Assembly (NCBI GenBank): GCA_050260015.1 | Contig: JBLNBN010000030.1 | Location: 77,592-141,591 of the forward strand | DNA: 64,000 nucleotides | Origin: JBLNBN01 sp050260015 | GTDB lineage: Bacteria > Bacteroidota > Ignavibacteria > Kapaibacteriales > UBA2268 | Direction of reading: 5' to 3' | Shown: positions 43,247 to 50,806 of the stretch, in pieces | Numbering within the stretch: the stretch's first letter is position 1 | Layout: each line of letters opens with the position of its first letter | Notes under the pieces: model-generated | Database searches by the model: none | What the model was told of the DNA's origin: nothing | Seen by the model: only the letters and a program-made list of their open reading frames with translations | Made by a program: the position numbers and the translations under genes

Positions 43247-46200
43247 ATGAAGTACTTTAAACCGACGAACTGGGCGATCGAGCATAAAACGCCTATTTAC
43301 ATATTAACGATAATGATAACTATCCTCGGAGCGATCGCTTATATAGGTTTGCCAAAAGAGCAGATGCCCGACATCGTAATTCCTACTATAGTCGTACAAA
43401 CAATACATCCCGGCACCTCGCCGACTGATATTGAAAACGTAGTTACGAGACCGATTGAGAAGCAATTAAAATCCGTCGCAGGAATCAAGAAAGTTACCAG
43501 TCAATCCATGGCGGACGTATCGGTAGTAGTCGTGGAATTTAAGACCGACGTTTCCCCGGTAACGGCGAAGCAACGGGTTAACGACGCAGTCGATAAGGCG
43601 AAGGCCGATTTACCGGACGACTTATTAAGGGACCCGGACGTGGCGGAAATCGATTTCTCCGAATTCCCTATCATGTCTATCAATATTTCCGGGGACCTCG
43701 ACCCAGCGCGCCTTAAGCTTTATGCGGAGGAAATGCAGGATAAAATTGAAACATTCCGCGAGATCACGCGCGTCGATATTATCGGCGCGCCCGAGCGCGA
43801 ATTCCAGGTTAACCTGGACTTATTCAAAATGGCCGCCTCAGGACTTTCTTTCGACGACGTAGAACGCGCCTTGCGCTCTGAAAACGTAAACGTCAGCGGC
43901 GGAGAATTTGTAACCGGGGCCACACGTCGCAACGTTCGCCTGGTCGCTTCGCTAAAATCGGCGGACGACATAGCTTCGCTTTTAATTACGACTTCGACTG
44001 GAGCAAAAGTATATTTAAGGGACGTCGGGGAAGTTAAGGACGCCTTTAAGGAGCAATTAAACTTTGCCCGGATGAACGGCAAATCCGTTATCTCCCTCTC
44101 CGTTATTAAGAAGAGCGGCCAAAACTTAATTGAAGCCGCAGACAAGATATCCGCATATATAAATACATTCCGCGAGGAACGACTTCCGAAAGGCGTTACA
44201 ATTGATATTACGAACGATATGTCCCAGGAGACCCGCACAACCCTTTCGGACTTGATAAATACGGTAATCATAGGCTTTATACTCGTTACGATTATCTTAA
44301 TGTTCTTCCTTGGACTGCGCGATTCCGTGTTCGTGGCGCTTTCGGTGCCGCTTTCCTCGCTGCTGGCCATACTTGTCATGCCGACAATTGGATTTACATT
44401 CAATATGATCGTTATGTTCTCCTTCATCATGGCGCTCGGCATAATTGTAGACGATGCCATAGTGGTTATAGAAAACACGCACAGGCTCTACACGAAGGAG
44501 AATATCGAGATTAAGGAGGCGGCGAAGCTTGCGGCAGGCGAGGTCTTCGTGCCGGTTTTAACGGGTACGATGACGACCCTCGCCCCGTTCTTTCCCCTAT
44601 TGTTCTTCCCGGGCATCGTCGGTAAGTTCATGTACTTTCTCCCGGTAATTCTTATCCTTACGCTGACGGCTTCGCTGGTTGTAGCTTACATTATTAATCC
44701 TATGCTCGCGGCCGAGTTTATGGGCAAGAAGCTAAAGATAAACCATCCGCGTCGGCGTCACTATATGGCGGCAACATTCGTTGGGCTTGGCATATTGCTT
44801 CACATCGGCGGTGTTCCGGGCATAGCGAATTTCTTTATTATGCTCGCAATACTCGGCTATACGGAGAAATATTTCTTAACCCCTGTCCTGATCAAGAGAT
44901 TCCAGGAAAAGGTGCAGCCGGCGATGATGCGCGCTTACCGCAAAACGCTACAGGTCGCGCTCCATGGAAAGAATCCGTACAAGGTATTCTTCGGCACAGG
45001 CTTGCTCTTGATCGTAGTTTTTATATTTTTCGGACTATTCCCGCCTAAGATCCAGTTCTTCTCGGAGGGGCAGCCGGACTACATTTACGCATATATTAAA
45101 ATGCCCATAGGCACGGACGCAGTCGTCACTGATTCAGTAACCAGAGTCGTGGAAAAGAGAATATCCAACGTATTTAAAAACGACAGGCATTTAGTTAAGT
45201 CTATTATATCTAATGTTGGTTTGGGCGCCGGCGACCCGTATAACCCGGACAGAACCGTTCAACCGCATAAGGGTAAGGTCACAGTTTCTTTTGTCGACTT
45301 CGAGGAGCGCATCGGCGTATCTACGAAGAAGTACATGGACGACATTCGAAAAGCTGTGCGTAATATGCCCGGCGTTGAAATCCTGGTCGACGTTCCCCAA
45401 GGGGGACCGCCCACCGGCAAGCCAATTAATATAGAAATATCCGGCGACGATCTCGATTCGCTTCTATCGATCGAGAAGCAATTGCGCTCGGCAATTACAA
45501 GGAACGGCGTCGGAGGCATTGAAAAGCTGAAATCGGATATTCAGCTAAAGAAACCCGAAATCGTGCTTGAGATAGATCGCGCGAGGGCTAATACCTACGG
45601 GCTTTCAGCCGGCCAAATCGGCATGGCTCTCCGCGCCGCGGTGTTTGGTCGCGAGGCGACTAAGATACGCGACGACAAGGACGAATACCCGATTCAAATT
45701 AGATTAAACGAATACTATCGCGAAAATTTAGAAACCGTGCTAAACATGCCTATTTCCTTCCGCGATATGAATTCAGGTCAATTCAAGCAAGTGCCGATTT
45801 CTGCCGTCGTGACAGTCAAGTATGGAACGACATACGAATCCATCATTCGCAAAAACCAAAAGCGGACGATAACGCTCTCCTCTAGCGTGTTGCTGGGCTA
45901 CAACGCGAACGATATTAATAAGCAGATTGCGGCGATAGTTCCTACGCTCGATCTGCCTAAAGACTACGCAATCAACCTAACTGGCGAAGCCGAGGATATG
46001 CAGGAAGCATCGAACTTCCTTATGATGGCGTTTATTATCGCCATTGGACTTGTGATCGTGATATTAGTTACCCAGTTCAATTCGCTTAGCAAAACGTTTA
46101 TTATCATATCGCAGGTTGTATTCTCGACCATCGGCGTTTTCCTGGGATTCATGATCTTTAGATTGAATTTCTCCATCGTTCTGACAGGCATTGGCGTTAT

Positions 46201-46630
46201 CGCGTTAATCGGTATCGTTGTGCGAAATGGAATCGTGCTGGTAGACTTTATCGATCTCTTTCACAATGACGAAGGCGGCAGCTTACGTAAGGCTATCATC
46301 CACGGGGGCGCAACAAGATTCAACCCTGTGGCGTTGACGGCTCTGTCTGCGATACTTGGCATGGTGCCGCTCGCGATAGGCTTAAACGTTAACTTTGCGA
46401 CTTTCTTTACCGAACTAAACCCGCACATGTACATCGGCGGCTTCACGGCGGACTTTTGGGGGCCTTTGGCCTGGGCTATTATCTTTGGATTGATCTTCGC
46501 GACTTTCCTTACCCTCGTAGTCGTGCCTTGTATGTATTACATGCAATATGCGTATACGGTAACTCAAAAACGCAAGAAGGACTTAAAATTCCGACGCGAG
46601 GCAAAGAAATACGGCACGCATTGGGTTTAA
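43247..46630 (+). CDS. RND family efflux permease
   Basis: A 1127-residue inner-membrane proton-driven pump. Twelve membrane segments in the usual 1+5, 1+5 pattern: TM1 near 15-35 (IYILTIMITILGAIAYIGL), a group near 340-530, one near 575-600 and a final group near 925-1105. Large periplasmic loops contain IPTIVVQTIHPGTSPTDIE and the TM4-type MALGIIVDDAIVVIENTHR with the two conserved Asp residues. About 80 residues longer than AcrB, with an extra segment around 500-545. Substrate class (drug, metal or lipid) cannot be assigned from the motifs I can see. Confidence 0.92.
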   Translation: MKYFKPTNWAIEHKTPIYILTIMITILGAIAYIGLPKEQMPDIVIPTIVVQTIHPGTSPTDIENVVTRPIEKQLKSVAGIKKVTSQSMADVSVVVVEFKTDVSPVTAKQRVNDAVDKAKADLPDDLLRDPDVAEIDFSEFPIMSINISGDLDPARLKLYAEEMQDKIETFREITRVDIIGAPEREFQVNLDLFKMAASGLSFDDVERALRSENVNVSGGEFVTGATRRNVRLVASLKSADDIASLLITTSTGAKVYLRDVGEVKDAFKEQLNFARMNGKSVISLSVIKKSGQNLIEAADKISAYINTFREERLPKGVTIDITNDMSQETRTTLSDLINTVIIGFILVTIILMFFLGLRDSVFVALSVPLSSLLAILVMPTIGFTFNMIVMFSFIMALGIIVDDAIVVIENTHRLYTKENIEIKEAAKLAAGEVFVPVLTGTMTTLAPFFPLLFFPGIVGKFMYFLPVILILTLTASLVVAYIINPMLAAEFMGKKLKINHPRRRHYMAATFVGLGILLHIGGVPGIANFFIMLAILGYTEKYFLTPVLIKRFQEKVQPAMMRAYRKTLQVALHGKNPYKVFFGTGLLLIVVFIFFGLFPPKIQFFSEGQPDYIYAYIKMPIGTDAVVTDSVTRVVEKRISNVFKNDRHLVKSIISNVGLGAGDPYNPDRTVQPHKGKVTVSFVDFEERIGVSTKKYMDDIRKAVRNMPGVEILVDVPQGGPPTGKPINIEISGDDLDSLLSIEKQLRSAITRNGVGGIEKLKSDIQLKKPEIVLEIDRARANTYGLSAGQIGMALRAAVFGREATKIRDDKDEYPIQIRLNEYYRENLETVLNMPISFRDMNSGQFKQVPISAVVTVKYGTTYESIIRKNQKRTITLSSSVLLGYNANDINKQIAAIVPTLDLPKDYAINLTGEAEDMQEASNFLMMAFIIAIGLVIVILVTQFNSLSKTFIIISQVVFSTIGVFLGFMIFRLNFSIVLTGIGVIALIGIVVRNGIVLVDFIDLFHNDEGGSLRKAIIHGGATRFNPVALTALSAILGMVPLAIGLNVNFATFFTELNPHMYIGGFTADFWGPLAWAIIFGLIFATFLTLVVVPCMYYMQYAYTVTQKRKKDLKFRREAKKYGTHWV

Positions 46631-46634
46631 TAAT

Positions 46635-47432
46635 ATGAGTATGAGACCCGTAAAAATTCAAGATATTAGCGCGCCGGAATTAGAGGCGTACCGAAGCTTA
46701 AAAGGAACGCCTAAATTCCATTCTGAAAGCGGAATATTTATCGCCGAAGGAAAGAAAGTAGTTTTGAAGCTATTGAATAGCCGTTTACAAACGATCTCGA
46801 TCCTGGCGGTAGAAGAATTTTACAAAGAGTACCAAGAGCTAATAGAGAACTCCGGCGTAAAGCCGGAGTTCTTATTTACTGCTGATAAGCCCGAGATAGA
46901 AAAAATAGTCGGGTTCAAGCTTCACACAGGGATAATGGCTATCGGTAAGCAGCCCGGGCAAGCTACGCTCCGGGAGATGAATAGCCCGATATGCATTCTC
47001 TCGGGCGTCGTCGACTCGGAGAATGTCGGGGCGATAGCCCGCAATTGCGCTGCTTTCGGCTGCGATTCTTTGATTATTGATCCTGCCTCCAGCAGTCCTT
47101 TTTTAAGGCGCGCCATACGGGTGTCCATGGGCGCGATCTTCGATATGAAGTATCTCCGGACTTCCGATTTGTCTAAAACTATTTTGGAATTAAAAAATCG
47201 GGAATTTGAAGTTATAGCCGCAGAGATATGCAAAGGATCCAAAAGTATATTAACTCATGAATTTCGTGAACGGAGAGCAATAATTTTCGGCTCGGAAAGT
47301 TTAGGAATTAGCCCGGAAATATTAAAAATCGCCGATAATGTGCTTCATATACCAATCACAGATAAAATACCTTCGATTAACGTCGCCGCGACGAGCGGAA
47401 TTTTTCTTTTTTTTCTAAGAAATAAATCATAA
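46635..47432 (+). CDS. TrmH/SpoU family RNA 2'-O-methyltransferase
   Basis: A 265-residue SPOUT enzyme that methylates rRNA or tRNA ribose. N-terminal substrate-binding domain (about 1-105), then the knot: motif 1 SGVVDSENVGAIARNCAAFG, motif 2 IIFGSESLGISPEIL, motif 3 IPSINVAATSGIFLF. Target RNA unknown. Its ATG lies four bases after the RND permease stop, so read-through from the efflux operon is likely. A terminator-like hairpin lies within the coding region at 46846-46872. Confidence 0.9.
   Translation: MSMRPVKIQDISAPELEAYRSLKGTPKFHSESGIFIAEGKKVVLKLLNSRLQTISILAVEEFYKEYQELIENSGVKPEFLFTADKPEIEKIVGFKLHTGIMAIGKQPGQATLREMNSPICILSGVVDSENVGAIARNCAAFGCDSLIIDPASSSPFLRRAIRVSMGAIFDMKYLRTSDLSKTILELKNREFEVIAAEICKGSKSILTHEFRERRAIIFGSESLGISPEILKIADNVLHIPITDKIPSINVAATSGIFLFFLRNKS
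46846..46872 (+). other. intragenic perfect hairpin in the TrmH-family gene
   Basis: AGAACTCCGGC / GCCGGAGTTCT, an 11-bp perfect stem with loop GTAAA, followed by TATTTA, inside codons for ENSGVKPEFLF. It resembles an intrinsic terminator, although the T tract is interrupted. Confidence 0.5.
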
Positions 47433-47466
47433 ATTTATACATTCAAAAGTAACGAACTGAAAAAAA

Positions 47467-48558
47467 ATGGTACTGCCCGGTAAATGGGAAGCGATCGACT
47501 TTTTAACCATATTCTTTCGCGCGCAAGGCAAATCGCTGTTGCTAAAGCAGCTTGTCGAAGAAAACGGCTCGCTGCAAATTCTCAACGAGAACCTGCATAA
47601 GTACAAAAAATTTCCCGTTCAAAGCTCCCTTTTCTTTGAAAATGAATCGCGTTCCCGTGCGGAAGACCAGGTAAAGCGCTGTAAGCGGCACGCCGTTAAT
47701 ATTGTCACAATTTGGGACGATAAGTATCCCCCGCTGCTCCGCCATATAGATTATCCTCCCGTAGCTTTATTTGTAAAGGGCGACGTTGACTTAACGAAAC
47801 GTACGTCCATATCAATAGTAGGGACCCGTCAAAACACCCTCTATGGCAAACATGTAGCCGAGAAATTCGTTGAAACGTTCGTCGAGAACGATATTGTTAT
47901 CACGAGCGGTCTCGCGAACGGTATAGATTCTATAGCCCATTATTTTACTGTAAAGGCCGGCGGAACGACAATCGCCGTTATAGCGTCCGGCTTGGACGAG
48001 ATGATGACGACCTCGAAGAAAATGACCGAGCGAATAATCGAAGGCGGCGGGGCGGTTTACACCGAGTATCCCTGCGGAACTATCGCCCGACCTGGGCATT
48101 TTCCTCAACGCAATCGAATTATCAGCGGCGTTTCGGTGGCGACGCTCGTCGTGGAGAGCGACGTGCGCGGAGGTTCGCTAATAACGGCCAGGTTCGCATT
48201 CGAGCAAAACCGCGAGGTCTTCGCGGTGCCCGGCCCGATATTTTCCGCGAAGTCGTCGGGGACTAACGAATTAATTAAAAAGAACGCTGCGCAGGCCGCT
48301 ACCTCGCCCAGAGGCGTACTTGAGGATCTTAGAATACTTCAGCCCAAAATATTGACCGACCTGAAGCAAGAGCTGAAATTCGATAATAAAGTCGCTGAAA
48401 CAATTTACGCGCTCCTCTCCGGAGGCGCTTTAAGGATAGACGAATTGGCGGATCAATCCGACATTAACATATCCGAGCTGAATTCGAAATTAATCGAGAT
48501 GGAACTTGAAGGGATTATTAAGCAAATGCCCGGCAAGTTCTATATTAGAAATACATAA
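47467..48558 (+). CDS. dprA: DNA-processing protein DprA
   Basis: Loads RecA on incoming single-stranded DNA in natural transformation. 363 residues. Rossmann core signatures: KYPPLLRHIDYPPVALFVKG, SIVGTRQNTLYG, TSGLANGIDSIAHYFTVKAG, IAVIASGLDEM, NRIISGVSVATLVVES and GGSLITARFAFEQNREVFAVPG. The C-terminal about 70 residues form a winged helix (GALRIDELADQSDINISEL), the usual DprA extension. It follows the TrmH gene by 34 bases. Confidence 0.94.
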   Translation: MVLPGKWEAIDFLTIFFRAQGKSLLLKQLVEENGSLQILNENLHKYKKFPVQSSLFFENESRSRAEDQVKRCKRHAVNIVTIWDDKYPPLLRHIDYPPVALFVKGDVDLTKRTSISIVGTRQNTLYGKHVAEKFVETFVENDIVITSGLANGIDSIAHYFTVKAGGTTIAVIASGLDEMMTTSKKMTERIIEGGGAVYTEYPCGTIARPGHFPQRNRIISGVSVATLVVESDVRGGSLITARFAFEQNREVFAVPGPIFSAKSSGTNELIKKNAAQAATSPRGVLEDLRILQPKILTDLKQELKFDNKVAETIYALLSGGALRIDELADQSDINISELNSKLIEMELEGIIKQMPGKFYIRNT

Positions 48559-48585
48559 TAGTATGTTCAACAATGAGATAAAGAA

Positions 48586-49581
48586 ATGCCGGAACCTAAC
48601 GCGTTTCAGATTGAGTACGATAGATTATTGGAATTGATTGAGGCCAAATTAGAGGAATTCGTAGACGATTCCGAACCCGCTTCTCTTTACGAGCCGTTTA
48701 AATATATTATGCAAGGCAGAGGCAAAAGAATCCGTCCCGCGTTAACGTTATTAGCCTGCGGCGCGATTAACTCCGAACCTACCGACGCATTAGCCGCAGG
48801 TTGCGCCCTGGAAGTGCTCCACAATTTTACTTTAGTGCACGACGACATAATGGATAAGTCCCCTATGCGCCGGGGCCGGGAGACTATTCATACGAAGTGG
48901 GACGAATCCGTGGCTATTCTCTCCGGCGATATGATGGTCGGTTGGGCATACAGGTTCCTGTGCGAACACAGCTCTTCTCCACGCTTCTCAGCCGTGGTCG
49001 AAGCGTTTACGGACGGACTGATCGAAGTATGCGAGGGACAGGGCTACGACATGCAAATCGGCTCCGGCAGCGAAGTTAATCTTGACGATTATATCTTAAT
49101 GATCGAAAAGAAGACCTCCCGCCTGCTGCAGAGCGCGGTAAAAATGGGGGCAAACCTTGCGGGAGCGACCCAGGAGCAGATCGAGGCGCTCGATAATTTC
49201 GCCCGCAGCGTCGGCATCGCTTTCCAGATACAGGATGATCTGCTGGACATGATCGCAGAGCAATCCAAATTCGGCAAGAAGATCGGACAGGACGTTTTCG
49301 ACGGCAAGAAGACGTATTTAATTATAAAAGCCTCCTCCAGCGATCTAAGCGAGGACGATCGTTCGCTGCTCGATAAGTTCTTTACGCTAAACAGCCTCCC
49401 CGAGGAAGACCTCCCTGCGCTGCATGATCTATTCGAAAGAAACGGCATATACAACGACGCGGAAACAGAGGCCAAACGCTGGTTCGATATAGCTAATGAC
49501 AGCCTCGACGAGCTTCCCGAGGGATTTTATCGAAACATGTTGGGCTGGCTCGTAGATAATTTGAACACGAGAAAATATTGA
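48586..49581 (+). CDS. trans-polyprenyl diphosphate synthase
   Basis: Elongates allylic diphosphates with isopentenyl diphosphate for quinone or lipid-carrier side chains. 331 residues. First Asp-rich motif LVHDDIMDKSPMRRG, second FQIQDDLLDM, with GRGKRIRPALTLLAC near the start. The residues before the first DDxxD are Phe-Thr-Leu-Val-His, which suggests longer-than-C15 products, but the chain length cannot be fixed by eye. 27 bases downstream of dprA on the same strand. Confidence 0.9.
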   Translation: MPEPNAFQIEYDRLLELIEAKLEEFVDDSEPASLYEPFKYIMQGRGKRIRPALTLLACGAINSEPTDALAAGCALEVLHNFTLVHDDIMDKSPMRRGRETIHTKWDESVAILSGDMMVGWAYRFLCEHSSSPRFSAVVEAFTDGLIEVCEGQGYDMQIGSGSEVNLDDYILMIEKKTSRLLQSAVKMGANLAGATQEQIEALDNFARSVGIAFQIQDDLLDMIAEQSKFGKKIGQDVFDGKKTYLIIKASSSDLSEDDRSLLDKFFTLNSLPEEDLPALHDLFERNGIYNDAETEAKRWFDIANDSLDELPEGFYRNMLGWLVDNLNTRKY

Positions 49582-49620
49582 TCAGATTTAAAAAAAACCT
49601 GATGAAATCTAATTTTTTTC

Positions 49621-49651
49621 TTTGGTAATTTGTGAAAACTTCGTATTTTTG
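49621..49651 (+). promoter_or_regulatory. rpsT promoter, canonical TTTG-N19-TAnnTTTG
   Basis: TTTG (49621-49624), exactly 19 bases, then TATTTTTG (49644-49651), 45 bases before the rpsT ATG. This is the clearest Bacteroidetes-type promoter in the window. Confidence 0.65.
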
Positions 49652-49696
49652 TACTCTAATTTAATGGCAATTATTAATAAACGATTTGCGGATTAA

Positions 49697-49957
49697 ATGG
49701 CACATCATAAATCAGCGTTAAAGAGAATTAGGCAGTCGAACAAGCGCCGCCTTTACAACAGATTGAACAAGAAGCTCTATAAAGAAGCTCTTAAATCGGT
49801 ACGCAATGCAAAGGCCGGCGAAGATATGGCGGCTAAATTGAGCGCGGCAGTCCGCGTTCTGGATAAAGTTGCCGCTCGCGGCGTTATCCATAAAAATAAA
49901 GCGGCAAACTTGAAATCGTCCTTGGCTAAGCACGTTAACAAGCTGCAATCCGCTTAA
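49697..49957 (+). CDS. rpsT: 30S ribosomal protein S20
   Basis: An 86-residue, strongly basic helical ribosomal protein that binds 16S rRNA early in 30S assembly. MAHHKSALKRIRQSNKRR at the start, VRNAKAGEDM-type middle and KNKAANLKSSLAKHVNKL at the end are characteristic. It has its own promoter and is followed after 16 bases by tRNA-Arg with a shared terminator, so the mRNA and tRNA may be co-transcribed. Confidence 0.97.
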   Translation: MAHHKSALKRIRQSNKRRLYNRLNKKLYKEALKSVRNAKAGEDMAAKLSAAVRVLDKVAARGVIHKNKAANLKSSLAKHVNKLQSA

Positions 49958-49973
49958 TACAAAGTTTTTGGAC

Positions 49974-50047
49974 GCACCCGTAGCTCAATTGGATAGAGCA
50001 CCTGACTACGGATCAGGAGGTTTGGGGTTCGAATCCCTACGGGTGTA
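49974..50047 (+). tRNA. tRNA-Arg (anticodon ACG)
   Basis: Full cloverleaf: acceptor GCACCCG / CGGGTGT (one G-U pair), D loop AGCTCAATTGGATAGAGC, anticodon stem CCTGA/TCAGG with loop CTACGGA and anticodon ACG at 50008-50010, T loop GTTCGAATC, discriminator A. CCA is not encoded. The ACG anticodon needs wobble editing to inosine by TadA to read CGC/CGA. Confidence 0.96.
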
Positions 50048-50048
50048 C

Positions 50049-50083
50049 AAAAGCCGTAAATCATTTGATTTACGGCTTTTTTT
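50049..50083 (+). terminator. terminator after tRNA-Arg
   Basis: AAAAGCCGTAAATCA / TGATTTACGGCTTTT, a long perfect inverted repeat immediately after the tRNA, ending in a T run. It ends the rpsT-tRNA unit. Confidence 0.92.
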
Positions 50084-50211
50084 ATTCTCCTATTTCCCTT
50101 CTAAAATATAATAAACCTATTACACGTTTATTACTCTATAATGAAAGCATAATGAAAATTCTTATTTAAGAAGATAGCAAATAAGTATAGAGACATCAAT
50201 AGGAGAACGCA

Positions 50212-50745
50212 ATGAATTCCAACCCGAATAACCCGACGCTGAAAACACGGGAGAATCTGATAGATTGGCTCAAGGACGCTCACGCCATGGAGCAGCAAGC
50301 CATCGAAATCCTGGAAAAGCAAAGAGATAGATTGGAGAATTACCCAGAGGCCAAAATACGGATTGCGCAACACGTCGAGGAGAGCAAAAAGCAAGCCGAG
50401 AGAGTAGCAAGCTGCATCGAGATGCTCGACGGCGGCGCATCCACAATGAAGGATACAATTGGAAAAGTGTCGGGAAATATTTCCGCAATGATGAACGCAA
50501 TGGCCACCGACGAAGTAGTAAAGAACGCAATTGCAAACTATTCTTTCGAGCACTTTGAAATAGCTTGTTATAAATCGCTTATAGAGGCCGCTCGGGAGGT
50601 TGGCGAGGACCATGTCGCAAGGGTTTGCGAACAAAATTTAAATGAAGAGATTGAAATGGCTAAATGGTGCGAGCAGAATCTCCCCATTATTACGAAGGAG
50701 TTCTTGCACCGTGACGAAATGGATTCTGAAACTGCTAAGCGATAA
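50212..50745 (+). CDS. DUF892 (YciF-like) ferritin-fold protein
   Basis: A 177-residue all-helical protein that fits the DUF892/YciF family of ferritin-like stress proteins: LKDAHAMEQQAIEILEKQ, the paired HVEESKKQAERVASCIE helix, and a C-terminal EHFEIACYKSLIEAA helix with several Glu/His. YciF relatives are induced by osmotic or envelope stress and can bind di-iron in some members; that is not proven here. It has its own 164-base upstream region and a strong terminator, so it is a single-gene unit. Confidence 0.82.
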   Translation: MNSNPNNPTLKTRENLIDWLKDAHAMEQQAIEILEKQRDRLENYPEAKIRIAQHVEESKKQAERVASCIEMLDGGASTMKDTIGKVSGNISAMMNAMATDEVVKNAIANYSFEHFEIACYKSLIEAAREVGEDHVARVCEQNLNEEIEMAKWCEQNLPIITKEFLHRDEMDSETAKR

Positions 50746-50767
50746 AACGCTGAGGGCTCAAAAGAAG

Positions 50768-50796
50768 ACGCCCGCGCTTCGGCGCGGGCGTTTTTT
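50768..50796. terminator. terminator after the DUF892 gene
   Basis: ACGCCCGCGC / GCGCGGGCGT 10-bp G/C-rich stem with a TTCG tetraloop and a T run. It lies between convergent genes. Confidence 0.93.
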
Positions 50797-50806
50797 ATTT
50801 ACGGCG

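Noticed and set aside
50131..50634. A 167-residue minus-strand frame across the DUF892 gene
   Set aside because: It is a shadow of the plus-strand DUF892 gene, which has a coherent family fit and its own terminator.
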